Origin: Liolophura sinensis
Taxonomy: Eukaryota > Mollusca > Polyplacophora > Chitonida > Chitonidae
NCBI RefSeq assembly: GCF_032854445.1
Contig: NC_088298.1
Coordinates: 2,104,160-2,168,159 of the forward strand
Direction of reading: 5' to 3'
Length of the DNA stretch: 64,000 nucleotides
The notes beneath the pieces are model-generated. The model worked only from the letters and a program-made list of their open reading frames with translations, made no database searches and was not told the DNA's origin. How positions within the stretch are numbered: position 1 is the first letter of the stretch; each line of letters starts with the position of its first letter. Shown here in pieces: positions 35,761-48,085 of the stretch. Both the position numbers and the translations under genes were made by a program.

Positions 35761-36414
35761 GCCAAACTTATGCGTGTAGCGTTTGAAGCAAAACATACAC
35801 TGGCTTTCAAGATTAACGTAGTAGTCCAACCTATTTCCATACCTTAACAGTAAATGTAGCGTGTTTTTTTACAGGCCTGTACCTTCGTAGACCGTAGACC
35901 TATACATACATACATACAGTCAGCTATTGACAGCTTTCATACCGACAATAGAGGTGAAATCAGCTTTCTCCAGTAATACATCATGCATATCACATGGCTG
36001 ATGTGTACAAACGATTTCATGTATCGTAAATGAAAGAAGAAAAGGCCTGCAGTCTATACATAGGACACAACGCCCGAGCGAACAAACACAACATTACACC
36101 TGTGTTTCTAGCGTCATACCCGGAAATATGCGTCTTGGGGGGGCATTTTCAGGGGTGGGTAAAGGCCCCAAAGTCTGTTATAAGCGATCATCGAAGTGAA
36201 GTGTATACAGAATACAAAGCATTGGTCAAAATGTTATCTTAAGTCACGTGTGTGTGTTCGAACAAACAGACATATGTGACTATATATACATACACGTTCT
36301 TCTCATTAGACTGTGCTTACACGGTCGAGTTACTGGACTATTTCATACTAGAGCAGCCTTTTGTACAAGTACTGCAATCAGCAAAAGTGTGGTGTACTGT
36401 TTAATTATGAGAAG

Positions 36415-36605
36415 TTAGAGGCATGGTAGTAAAATTCCAGGCATGGTCATGAAACTTCAGGACTTGTAGTGACGTTTCAGACGTGAAAGTTAGTTCCAGG
36501 TATAGTAGTAAAGTTCCATGCATAGTTGTGAAGTTTCATGTGTAATAGTCAGGCACGATAGTGTAGTTTCAGGTATGATAGTGAGGTTTCAGGCAAAGCA
36601 GTGAC
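36415..36605. repeat. About 21-base degenerate repeat
   Basis: Variants of GGCATGGTAGTGAAGTTCCA repeat about nine times. Confidence 0.8.
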
Positions 36606-36612
36606 GTAAAAC

Positions 36613-36774
36613 GTAAACCCAAGACCATCCGCAGGCTGCTTGCAAACCTTCCCACGTACGGCCGGAGAGGAAGCCAGCATGAGCTGGACTTGAACTCACA
36701 GCGACCGCATTGGTGAGAGGCTCATGGGTCATTACGCTAAGCTAGTGCGCTAACCAACTCAGCCACGGAGACCC
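36613..36774 (-). mobile_element. SINE family A head fragment
   Basis: It keeps the tRNA-like head (box B complement GGACTTGAACTC, box A complement CCAACTCAGCCA) and middle part, but lacks the AAAT tail half. It lies between two tandem arrays. Confidence 0.88.
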
Positions 36775-36787
36775 TATGGATTGTATT

Positions 36788-37215
36788 AAAACGATACGTG
36801 AACTCACACACGCGAATTGCACAGCTAGTCTTACTTATATGAACCCACACACTTGAACTGCAAAGATAATCTTACTTATATGAACCCACACACGTGAACT
36901 ACAAAGCTAGTCGTACTTATATGAACCCACACACGTGAACTACAAAGCTAGTCGTACTCATATGAATCCACACACGTGAACTGCACAGCTAGTCTTACTT
37001 ATATGAATCCACACACGTGAACTACACAGCTAGTCTTACTTATATGAATCCACACACGTGAACTACAAAGCTAGTCGTACTTATATGAACCCACACACGT
37101 GAACTACAAAGCTAGTCGTACTTATATGAATCCACACACGTGAACTGCACAGCTAGTCTTACTTATACGAATCCACACACGTGAACTGCAAAGCTAGTCT
37201 TACTTATATGAACAC
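36788..37215. repeat. 41-base minisatellite, about 10 units
   Basis: The unit is ACACGTGAACTACAAAGCTA plus GTCGTACTTATATGAACCCA and C. Each unit holds a CACGTG E-box. Confidence 0.95.
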
Positions 37216-37820
37216 ATATGCACTACACATATGAACACGAGCTAATGACCGTATTAATCAGCTAGGCATGAACACACACGTGAAGTGCACCGCCAGTAAC
37301 TACAGTTCTAACTGAAGGCCTCTATTAGCGCCGTGAACACGTATACGAAGGCGCTTTATGTACAGGCAGTATTCAAGCACTACCTGAACGTACACACGAT
37401 AGTATTCATATTACGGACACCTTGCATGAGCAGGCAATGCACGGATTGTACCTAAACGCGACAGGTAAATACACCTGTACCCACAAACTTGGAATCTCAT
37501 CGCTCTAACATATATAAATTACTGCTACCTATATAAATGGTATTGAATGAACCTACACGGATTGTAGACTACAACGGTGATGTTACGGCTGTCAACAGGT
37601 ACACATATGTAACGGTATGCATACATACGGGTTACCTTAATAAGCTACAAGGACGTGTACACGTGTACTACAACGCTACCATTAACGCTAGAAACATGTA
37701 TGCACGGTTTGTAAGGGTAGTATTGAAAACCTGAATGAAGTAATGGTGGCTACACGTGGGGGAGATACTTGGCTGATTAAGCCGTACTATTAAATATACA
37801 ATCAGTTGAGATGAACTTAC

Positions 37821-37868
37821 CTGTGCGGCTAAAAGCACGAGACTGTTTAAAATTGCATCAATCCACAT
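37821..37868 (-). CDS. Possible first coding exon with a signal-peptide-like sequence
   Basis: On the minus strand ATG at 37868 opens MWIDAILNSLVLLAAQ, a short polar start followed by a hydrophobic core and Ala-Ala, like a signal peptide. It ends at a perfect donor CACAG|GTAAGT in phase 0. An in-frame TAG lies upstream and no earlier ATG. An inverted CCAAT (about 38045) and an NRF-1-like site (38187-38197) lie upstream. No following exon is proven; the stretch at 22556-22646 has a compatible phase. The ORF is only 16 codons, so chance is a serious alternative. Confidence 0.3.
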
Positions 37869-38186
37869 CCGCGTCCGTCTTCCCCGCTTCACAAATAAAC
37901 CTACCCTTGCATAAAACCTCTAACTTGAGAGTGCCTAATCATTTCAGTTGTATGACAGTGTAAACGTGGAGTAAAAACGACAGTAGAAGAGACAAGCTCC
38001 TAAATCTGTACGCGCTATTAATCTCAACAATATACTCACGCTGATTGGTCGCTGAAGAAATTAAAGATTTTAAAGAGAGAAAAGCCACAACGCACAAAAA
38101 AAAAATTGCAAGACAACTCGGATGGCATTCTCTCCTGTTTTAAGTGTGTCTTAAATTAGTGCCGCATTACTGTCATTTATGCTCAG

Positions 38187-38197
38187 TGCGCATGCGC
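38187..38197. promoter_or_regulatory. NRF-1-like palindrome
   Basis: TGCGCATGCGC lies about 320 bases upstream of the possible minus-strand exon at 37821-37868. GC-rich context suggests a promoter; direction is uncertain. Confidence 0.3.
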
Positions 38198-38651
38198 TGA
38201 TTTCTTATCGCACGCGGACATAAAACTGGCTGGTGCATTGTATAATAAATCAATCCAAAGATAGAACAGGCCTTCGCTCGTCTGAGTGAAGCTGCGCGAT
38301 AGGATGTCCACATAAAGGGAGGGGGAGATCTTCAGTTTGGATAGGTAGAAAAGTACGCGTCAAAAAAATTCCCCTGACTCATTAGAAGTACATGGGATGA
38401 TCACGTGACATCTATCACATTCTAGAGTCCTGTCGATAGAATTCATCGGATGAAAGTCTGATGTGACCTTATCGTATTAATGTACTAAGCTGTATAAAAT
38501 TATAAATGAATGTAATATAAAAAGATGGTTACTCTGTTAAAACTGAAATGTGGTAAATATAAATTTAATAATGTTAAACCCAACATTCTGGTCTCGAAAG
38601 AAGCGGGTAAGCATTTGTAAACTTAGATAAACACTTGTTAGAGTTAAAACT

Positions 38652-39285
38652 TGTTAAAATTCGCGTTATACCTGAACACTGTATTCGCGTTATAACTGAA
38701 CATTGAATTCGCCTTATACCTGAATATTGAATTCGCATTATACCTCAACATTGAATTAGCATTATGCCTGAACATTGGATTCGCGTTATACGTGAACATT
38801 GAATTTACGTTATACCTGAACACTGAATTCGCGTTATACCTGAATAATGAATTCGCATTATACCTCAACATTGAATTAGCATTATGCCTGAACATTGAAT
38901 TCGCGTTATACCTGAACACTGAATTCGCATTATACCTGAACACTGAATTCACGTTATATCTGAACATTGAATTCGCATTATACCTGAATATTGAATTCGC
39001 ATTATACCTGAACACTGAATTCGCGTTATATCTGAACATTGAATTCGCATCATACCTGAACATTGAATTCGCCTTATGCCTGAACCCTGAATTTACGTTA
39101 TACCTGAACATTGATTCGCATTATACCTGAACATTGAAATCGCATTATACCTGAACATTGAATTCTCGTTATACCTGAATATTGGATTTACGTTATGCCT
39201 GAACATGGAATTCGCGTTATACCTGAACACTGGATTCACGTTATACCTGAACACTGAATTCGCGTTATACCTGAACATGGAATTC
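38652..39285. repeat. 24-base minisatellite, about 26 units
   Basis: The unit is GAATTCGCGTTATACCTGAA plus CACT. A multiple of three, it is open on both strands as 8-residue units (MFRYNANS; NIEFALYL), which are not genes. Confidence 0.96.
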
Positions 39286-39753
39286 GATGATTTTGGGATG
39301 TACGGGATCCAACGAAATTTATTCCAAGGGCCAATAGCATGATCTGTACAGCACTTTGCACCACTCAGGTAGCCAACTCTTTGATCAAAGAACAGACTTC
39401 GACCTTATCTGATCAAATCTACGGGATTTTCATCGGCAATACACGGGGAACTATCATTACAAACATGTACTCTAAGACACCTGTTTTACAAATGTAGAAG
39501 GTAGATATCGCCCTGGGATAGGACAGAGATAATTATATACCTCTAATAATAATTAGGCTTATCAAGATAAAACCCGCTTAATTCGGTGTCAGACGGCAAC
39601 GAAGGTCAAATGAATGTGATGCTTCACCACCGGCTGAACATGCAGGCAGACATCAGAGATACATCATCGCGTACTTCCTAACTTACAACGTTCAAGCGTT
39701 ATGACTCACCTCCATAAGCTTTTGTCACTCAAATTTTCCTAACTTAAAAAAAT

Positions 39754-39979
39754 ATTTATTTATCTATTTATTTGATTGATATTTCACTTATACGAAGGCG
39801 CCAGGCATTGTGGTGTGTGGAAACCGATGGAAACCCACGGCCATCCGCAGGTTGCTGAGAGATCTTACCGGAGAGGGAGCTAGCACGAAATGGACTTGAA
39901 CTCACAGCAATTGCAATGGTGGGAGTTTCCTCGGCCATTGCACCGTGCTGGAGTGCTAACCCCCTCGGGCACCGAGGTT
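39754..39979 (-). mobile_element. SINE family A, near full length, diverged
   Basis: The tail complement (TTTATCTATTTATTTGATTG) lacks the GTTTTACGCCGTACTCAAGA block. The middle part and tRNA-like head (GGACTTGAACTC; complement of box A near CCCCCTCGGGCACCGAGG) follow. Confidence 0.88.
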
Positions 39980-41685
39980 CGCTTACATAAATAAATGCAG
40001 TAGCCGTGGTATTCTGCAACACACCTTAGGTAAGTGAAAGGCTCAGTTTAAACGGCTGGTGTAAAAACTTGCCTTATCGACCAAATGACCGATATAGGCT
40101 ACAGAGATCCAGGCATCCAGATATCCAGACATCCAGAGCAACTTAAACGACTGCTTCATCGTTGCTGCTAAAAATCGCATTCAAGCTCAAGAAAATATGC
40201 AACAAAAATGCCCTGTCACCTGGGGAGAAAAGCAACAAAAATGTTAATGCATGAACATGGCCGCGTACGATGCGTATTAATCTACACACATCTTCATTTC
40301 ATGGCTCAAACTTAATTTGCTCACCTGGTAGGACAATGAATGACCACTGGCCGGAGGACAAACTCGTCTGGTGTATAAAAATTCATTTCCTGTCAAACGC
40401 GAAGTACTTAACTGAGACGTATGCATTTATTACAGCTCTTAATTACGTATGTTCCGAGGTATGTTAAGATGTTAAGTGTGATGGGTGGCCGAGTGGCCTT
40501 GCCCTCGGGGCAATAGTTCTATGTGTCGTCGGTTTAGGTGAAACGGTACATCACACACGGGTCACAAGTGCAACGACACAGTGTCAAGTAACTAAAAATT
40601 GTAACGAGGCTGCCGATTGGTCGGAACGAAGGCGGCGTTTGATTGGTAAATGTTTCCTAGTGCCACTGACGACACGGAATTTACGAGTTCTAAAGGTTGC
40701 CAAAACATAAATAATAAAAAATGACATGTATCAAAATGGACATGGAACTGTACACATGAGGTCCCATGATACAATAGCAATCAACCAATGCACAAGGTTA
40801 ACTGAGCGTATTTCTTTTCTTAGAGACACTCTTTGATCACAAAATGGGAATTAATAAGACGTGACCTATAACACCGGTCTACTATGCACCATATTACTTA
40901 TGATTAATGCCCAGATTTAAGAAGCGTCCAATTTTATGCTAATACGGGGACAATCAGCTTAAAATTCCTGGCTGGAAAATTTTTCACACAGGTCACTGGA
41001 TGACATTTCTCTATCAGCAGAAAGATGCACTGATTGCCACGACAGAACGGCTGCGGTTTGGGTGAGTGTAAAAACCGAAACGATTTCCATGCACAAAGTG
41101 GCGACTGTGGACAGATCAAAAGATGATATTTCAAGCTAGCAGATGTCATTTTTCTGCTCAGGGTATTGCGATTAAAACGAGATCTAAAAGTGACTTGATT
41201 GATTGTTTCACCGGCTTTTCCTTTGTCAAATATAAAATCTAAATCAGAAGACAGATTCAGAAAAATGTCAGTGTCTGAACATCAGTCATGCATATACGTA
41301 CATCCCACTCAACTGGATCTTCTAGAGGAGTTGTAGTTTAAAGTGGGTTGCAAATCTAAGAAAATGTGAATTTAATATGAATATTAAAAGAAAATCCACC
41401 AGAAAATATTTAGACATTGTAAATTGCCTCTGTAACGCAAAGATACATGGGTATATAAAGTGCCTGACATGTCCTTCAATTTCCAAAGCGTAACTCTTAA
41501 ACTGCATCATGTGTGATTGGCGTATCGATTAGTATCGAAAATACCAACACAAAATGTTACTAAACATAAATGCTTCCTAAGACGAACCTAACTGCATAGG
41601 ACGTGCTTTCAGCCTTTCAGACTTTAGAATCGCAACAAGAAATATAAATCTTACATCCAAATCACAGAAAGATATATGTCTGGTT
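39980..41685. other. No gene seen
   Basis: It contains a small CATCCAG repeat (40107-40138) and a tRNA-like GGTGGCCGAGTGGCCTTG (40486-40503), which may be a worn SINE head. No box B or cloverleaf follows in the right place. Confidence 0.4.
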
Positions 41686-41910
41686 ATATACTCAAAAAAG
41701 TAATACTGAAATGTATTCTGCTATAGCAGCAGATTATTCTGTTAAATATAACACACATATTCTATTAATTCAACAAAAACATTCTGTTAGAGTAACAGGA
41801 TGCAATGTTGATTTTGAACAAGAATATTGTTCTATAAGAATACATTCTAGCATCACTAGGACAACATACTTTTTGTTAAAATTAACAGATTAATTTTTAA
41901 TTTTTGAGTG
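41686..41910. mobile_element. Palindromic MITE, copy 3
   Basis: The left end reads TATACTCAAAAAAG and the right end TTTTTGAGTGA, with internal TAACAGAT and TCTAGCATCACTAGGACAAC blocks of the family. Confidence 0.82.
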
Positions 41911-41918
41911 AAGATGTA

Positions 41919-42557
41919 TTTCCCAACCCGTCGCTTTTAAGCCTACCCTGCGACAAACACGATACTAACAGTAGTATTTCCCAACCCGTCGCTTTTAAGC
42001 CTACCCTGCGACAAACACGATACTAACAGTAGTATTTTCCCAACCCGGCGCTTTTAAGCCTACCCTGCGACAAACACGATACTAACAGTAGTATTTCCCA
42101 ACCCGTCGCTTTTAAGCCTACCCTGAGACAAACATGATACTAACAGTAGTATTTTCCCAACCCGGCGCTTTTAAGCCTACCCTGCGACAAACACGATACT
42201 AACAGTAGTATTTCCCAACCCGTCGCTTTTAAGCCTACCCTGAGACAAACACGATACTAACAGTAATATTTCCCAACCCGGCGCTTTTAAGCGTACCCTG
42301 CGACAAACACGATACTAACAGTAGTATTTCCCAACCCGTCGCTTTTAAGCCTACCCTGCGACAAACACGATACTAACAGTAATATTTCCCAACCCGGCGC
42401 TTTTAAGCCTACCCTGCGACAAACACGATACTAACAGTAGTATTTCCCAACCCGGCGCTTTTAAGCCCACCCTGCGACCAACACGATACTAACAGTAGTA
42501 TTTCCCAACCCGTCGCTTTGAAGCCTACCCTGCGACAAACACGATACTAACAGTAGC
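41919..42557. repeat. 58-59 base minisatellite, 11 units
   Basis: The unit is TATTTCCCAACCCGTCGCTT plus TTAAGCCTACCCTGCGACAA and ACACGATACTAACAGTAG. Units are over 90% alike; two variants (CCCGTCGC and CCCGGCGC) alternate irregularly, suggesting recent expansion. It starts 8 bases after a MITE end. Confidence 0.97.
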
Positions 42558-44904
42558 ATGCATGTTTCATGAGAGCTGGTCATTTAAAAGGCTTTCACGT
42601 TTTAGCTTTAACCACACATTTAGGAACCATGGATTCCATCATGGTTTTTATTTTTAACGTCTGAGAGTTGAAATGTACGAGTACATTAATTAACGCAATG
42701 TACGAGTAAGATTCATCAGCAAAGAGCCGACAAGAAAGCTCACCAAAAGCTTCTTTCCTGACTCATTTGCAATGTATAGAACAGAACAACACTGATAAAC
42801 AAAAAAGGTTAAAAGAAATAAATACTAGAAAAAAACTGAGACAGAGCAAGACAAGAAACGTCATTTGTCACCTTTGCCAACACAAGAGTCAAACAGGTCC
42901 GAAGTCCAACGGAGTAACATTTTTAGATTGCATTCCAACATAAATATAACAAGACTGCCTGGTTCAGTTCATATCCCGCCGGTTGTCTGTGGATGTGATT
43001 ATAACCTGCATGAAAGTAATCAAATCTACATTTATCAAGATCGATCTATGATTACGTCGTACTGCGCTTGTAAGTCACTGAATTAATTAATAATTTGCTT
43101 TAAAACACATCGTCATCACCCCTGGCGTTGTTTGACAGAGTGATAAACGACTTAAGGGCAGTTTTCTCTTGATGTTTATTTATAATTTACTTATTTCTAC
43201 GGGGTTTAATCCTGTACTCATGAATTTTTCACATATACGACGATGACATGGGGGGGGGGGGGGGGGGGGGTCACGGTGTGTGTGCAGAGATAACTGTGGT
43301 GATCAGTGCAGGACTAGATTCTTGCTAAAGGACCTGGTTTGGTAAGGCGAGGAATCAGCCCCAGTGCACAAGAACATACGAAACTGACAATAGTGACAAC
43401 TGCTGACAAACTCGTAAAGCTGTCTCTTTTTTCGGGTCTCTTTTACCCTTCTTTTTCTGCTATAGGGCAAGCATGCGACTTATAGGTTATTAAAATCGAA
43501 AAATGATAGAATGCTCCGGTTGCACTGAAATACATCTTTGCATTAGATACTGTAGTGTGGAGAAAATCACTGCACCACAAATATAACTTTCTAAAAAAAA
43601 TTCTTGAGGACGCAGTTGTGCACAAATCAATAAATACATATATTACAAATGTTCAGCCTTTATACTTTCCTCTACGCATAACATGTTCAGGGCGTAGCGT
43701 AGATCTTCACCCGGTGGGGGGGGGGGGTGCGGATTTTACAAGAGCGGAATGACTCTCAGTCTATTAGGCCAGGGTCCAGGGTCCAGGGCCGTCAAGGCCC
43801 CGGAAGCTCCAGGATATTAGATTGAAGGAGAGAGGATCTGAGTCATTTCGAATGCAGAATTGGCTAATGTGTACACATTAATTTTCCCATTAAAAAAACA
43901 ACCAACAACAACTCAAGTTCAGATTAGGTGGGGTAGAAAACAGGCTGTGCCTCAATATATAGTATTTATTGTCATTGGTTCCAGAGTTACAAACAGCACA
44001 AGTAAAACTGCGTCATCTGTCTTGTCCACAAGGTGGAAATGGCTAATGCTGCCTGAGGGGTACGATTCAAGAAAGGTAATTCTGTAAAACACGCCGTCTT
44101 CCACCAAAAACAATGTGGAATGTCTTACACAACAGAACATGTATAAATAGGTCTATATACTACTTAGTAAACTGGTACAAAATTGAAATATTGGTCTGTA
44201 TAGGCTACAGCAAATATCTGTGGAATGAATGTCAATAGCTAGATAAGAAATATAGGCTAAAATATTTTTTCGTCGATTTTACCTCACGTGGGGGTGGGGG
44301 GACGGTCCCCAGACCCCCGCCCCCTCCCCAGCGTACGTGTGTTCTCCACCATGATTCACGTATGATTTCGCTATAGTTGCCACACGTTATATAATACCAT
44401 AGCTTAACAGTTATCCATTCTAATTCAGGACAACACCTTAAAATCTTGTCTTGCATTTAAGATAACCTATATCTTTACTCACACAAAAAGTATGTCAGCA
44501 AAGAAAAAAAATCCCCCCCCCCCCAAAACAGAGATTCGAACTCATCCTCGATGTGGAATTTGTTCTTCATAGAGACTTCCTTTGTTCACTGTACTATGAA
44601 TGGTGTCTGACAGACTATGCCAGAAATACGGATTTACACTTGCAAATACATGACAAAACTGACCACATTATAAAGATGATTGTTTACTGAACCTGCGATC
44701 TCACTAACCAGAATTCGATCACATTTGGCAAAAAAAGTTATGCGACAAGGAGTTTTGATGACACTGGGACACAACAGATGACGTAGTACAGAGGAATTGT
44801 AGTGTAGTGTAACTGAGATGTTATTATCGAAAACTTACATACTACAACGGTAGACGATTTGAATACTGATTTCACTCAGTTCTTTAGAGTATACCTTGCG
44901 CCTT
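42558..44904. other. No gene seen; poly-G tract and SINE remnant
   Basis: A weak SINE A tail remnant at 43183-43245 abuts a run of 21 G (43250-43270). Other G- or C-rich spots are at 43718-43727, 44289-44330 and 44512-44523. A GGTCCAGG repeat is at 43772-43787. Confidence 0.45.
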
Positions 44905-45125
44905 TCCAACATCATTGAAATCTGCTGGCTGCTTCTCTTGATTGATTTCGTCCTGATTTCTTACTTTATATACTTTCTTTAGTTCTTTGGTGGTTCGTGT
45001 TAAACGTTTGGGAATTGGTCTTGCCATTCTCTACCTGGAACGTCCTTTTTGGTTGACGGCTGGTATACGAATGTCTGTTTCGATGCTTAGATTGAAATAA
45101 AATAATATGTGATACAGTCTGGAGC
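44905..45125. repeat. Dispersed repeat, copy 1 (partner at 48985-49205)
   Basis: Both copies share, in order, CATCATTGAAA, GCTTCTCT, GTGTTAAACG, TGGAACG and GGTRTACGAATGT, with about 70% similarity over 220 bases. Family unknown. Confidence 0.7.
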
Positions 45126-45621
45126 CTTTGTTTTAGAGGACGTTGTTAGAAAAAACCGATTACATTGTTAGAGAAAACTGATGACGTTGTGCACAGGTGT
45201 CTTGAAAGACAAAAAAAAAAAACATAGTATAGTTTGGAACCAACTGAATCGCCTGTGGGAAAATAAACTTGACTTAAGTACAAAATGTGTTATTGCTGAG
45301 CGTCAAATGTGGGCGACTCAACATGCAAAACTGTATATAATGATGTATGAACACTATTCTTTGTGATATAGATCAGAGACCTTCAAATACTGATCAACAG
45401 GATCACGCGCAATACTGTTAACTCATCACAATAGAACAGACTGTATTTATAGAATCCTCCCCTTACATGGACTAAAAACACCTTTTTTATTTTAGGTTAC
45501 AAGTACATCTTACTTGTATGTATGTGTACGTGGAAACAATACGGTGTGTTTGATGTTTGATATCACGACATCAGGAGGTATAACGTGGGTGCTATGCCTA
45601 GCCTGAGTAGGCCCTATATTG

Positions 45622-45783
45622 TTATTTGTTTATTTGATTGGTGTTTTACGCAGTACTCAAGAATATCTCACTTATACAACGGCGGCCAGTATTACGGTGG
45701 GAGGACTTGAACTCACGACCGCATGGGTGAGAGGCTCTCCAGTCAAAGCGCCGCGCTGGCACGCTAACCACTCGGCCATGCAC
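45622..45783 (-). mobile_element. SINE family A with internal deletion
   Basis: The tail complement and CTTATACAACGGCGGCCAG are joined directly to ACTTGAACTCACGACCGCAT, losing about 100 bases of the middle. The tRNA-like head is present to about 45783. Confidence 0.88.
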
Positions 45784-46231
45784 GAAAGCCAAAAAACCGA
45801 GGATATGCAATTATGTCCTAAACGTGTATGCTCAAACCAACACAAAACAACGTTTTTTCAATGCAATGCTCAACCAATACTATTCGAAAATAAAACGAAA
45901 GAAAATGGTGTGAACGTACAGTTATTACATGTGAAACAACGATATAAAAAATGCCAATGGTAATATAATACAGGTATCACTTTGTGATTTTCGTCATCCC
46001 ACATAGTTTTAGTCAGCCGTTAGACCTGATGTCAGATCCGAATTTCATTTTGATGTATACGACATAATTCTGCAATCTTTGTGTCTGTGATATAGACCGA
46101 TGTAAGCTAAAGTTGGTGCATTTAGCAGGTACATATTCAAATGAATTAAAAGAAAAGAAACAACGGAAGCAGGGTCATAAAACTTGGTGCCCTGTGGTGT
46201 AATGCTGCCCTCGTGTGAAGTTATGACTTTG

Positions 46232-46315
46232 TGTTAAATTATACAGACTATTTTTGAAGTGTACGACGGAGATTCATTCAGTGTCTATTAAAATCAACAG
46301 ATTAATTTTTCAGAT
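46232..46315. mobile_element. Palindromic MITE ends, copy 4, fragmentary
   Basis: GTTAAATTATACAGACTATT, TTTGAAGTGTA and a second end ATTAAAATCAACAGATTAAT lie close together. The flank GTGTACGACGGA...TTCATTCAGT also follows copy 5. Confidence 0.6.
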
Positions 46316-46597
46316 TTTTTTCTCTTCCCAAGGATAACTTTTTCTTAAAGCGCAACGCTCTGAACATTGTCCTTTAATAATGTGTGCTTTTTTCGCGTGC
46401 TGACTGATGATATTAGCCTCGAGTCCGCTGATTGGCTAACGGACGAATCTCTTATGAGCGCGGAGGGACAACATACATGTGTGCGGATAATCGAGGTCAG
46501 TTCAGATGTACCGGGCCACCTAGAGCTCCGTTATTTGCCCTGAGGGAGTTCACTTTTGTGGAGGGGGTTGTGCGTGCTGAGGGCTATTTAAGCAAAT

Positions 46598-46797
46598 TTA
46601 GTATTCTGTTTTCTATAACACAATATTCCGTCATATTCAACACAATATCCTGTTAGTCTAATAGATTGGTTATGTTGAATTAATAGAATAAGTGAGTTAT
46701 ATTTAACAGAATAATCTGCTGCAACAGAAGAATACATTCCAGCATCACTCAGACAACAGACTTTCTGTTAAATTTTACAGCCTATTTTTGGAGTGTA
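46598..46797. mobile_element. Palindromic MITE, copy 5
   Basis: TATTCTGTTTTCTATAACAC through ATTCCAGCATCACTCAGACA to the right end TATTTTTGGAGTGTA. Confidence 0.82.
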
Positions 46798-47137
46798 CGA
46801 CGGATATTTATTCAGTAAATCACTAAATCATTTGATTTTGAGGCTTTTGAGTATAACCCGGGATTCTGACTGTTGAACTATTTTAATGAGTTTGTATAGT
46901 AAATGTGATGACAACATATCATTGTGAGTAATTTTAGAGCAGTAACGTCTAATATATATTGTAATCAACATCACTTTATATATATATATATATATATTTT
47001 TTTTTACCTAATTCTGATGACGCCATGATACTAAGGGGGTGGGGTGAGGGGCGTGTAATTTACTACCATTTCAGCATTTATCTGAACAGAATGGGCATAG
47101 CCCTAACAGACGTAAGTCGAAAGAAGGCCGACGTTTC

Positions 47138-47361
47138 TGTTCTCCGAGTGATACTAGAATATATTCTGTTCTTATAACAAACAATATTCATTCGTATTCA
47201 ACACAATATCCTGTTAGTTTAAAAGAATCGTTATGTTCAATTAACAGAATGTGTGTGTTATATTTAACAGAAAAAAAACTGCTGCACTAACAGAATTCAT
47301 TCTATCATCACTCAGACAACAGGATTTCTGTTACATTTAACAGATTCAATTTTTGAGAGTA
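47138..47361. mobile_element. Palindromic MITE, copy 6
   Basis: GAGTGATACTAGAATATATT through TCTATCATCACTCAGACAAC to a right end ATTCAATTTTTGAGAGTA. Confidence 0.82.
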
Positions 47362-47745
47362 AGTATGACCAACTATCACTTCGTCGTAGCCGCTCTGGTT
47401 ATGTTCTATGTTCTGTACGTCTTTTTGCGTCCTTGACTCAGACTTATATACAAAAATAATTTTGTCCATTGCTTATGAGTAATAGGTTGGGTTAAAATCA
47501 ATCAATGACTCAGTCAGGTAGAAAAGGCAACAAATGACAGCAAGTTGTAAAGGTTACCTGCGCAGGGAGTACGAAAAGTGCAATGTTATGTTTGATTTTG
47601 TCCCATTTTAGCAAAGGGTCATAAAACTGAAACTATAACCATTAATAATAACAACAACAGCAACAGCAACAACAATAAAAATAACATTAATAATAATATT
47701 ATTATTATTCTTACTACCACTACTATTATTAATATTATTATTATT

Positions 47746-48085
47746 ACAGTTGGTAGAGCGCCCGCTTCGGGATCTGGTCACACCTAAGACTTCAAAAGAG
47801 GAGTCGCTTGGCGTTCAGCATTAAGGGGATAGTGCAATGCCTGGTTGTGCCGTATCAGTATAATGGCTTGAACCAGTTCAGTATAATGGCTCAGGAGAGG
47901 CGGCTTACGTCTGACGTACTTGCCTTCAGTAAGCCGTCTCAGTGAAGCAGCACTGGATAAAAGAGCAGTGGAAATCCGTCCTGCAACAAGGAGACACATT
48001 ACACGTGCATGTACCCTAAGAACTCCTTCGTCGTCATATGACTGGAAAATTGCTAAGTACAACGTAATGCACTCAAGAATACTCA
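47746..48085 (+). mobile_element. SINE family B, second copy
   Basis: It begins ACAGTTGGTAGAGCGCCCGC directly after an ATT microsatellite and matches 9591-9958 over most of its length, including TCAGTGAAGCAGCACTGGAT and GGAAATCCGTCCTGCAACAA. Part of the head containing box B is deleted. Spurious ORFs at 47784-48140 come from it. Confidence 0.88.

Noticed and set aside
38644-39278. ORFs of 155 and 112 codons with 8-residue repeats
   Set aside because: Both strands are open over the same 24-base minisatellite, with no start context, splice sites or flanking coding sequence.
40486-40560. Possible tRNA-Leu/Ser-like gene starting GGTGGCCGAGTGGC
   Set aside because: No matching box B or acceptor stem is found at tRNA distance.
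41919-42557. Regular 58-base units that look like a CRISPR array
   Set aside because: The whole unit repeats with no unique spacers, and the setting is eukaryotic; it is a minisatellite.
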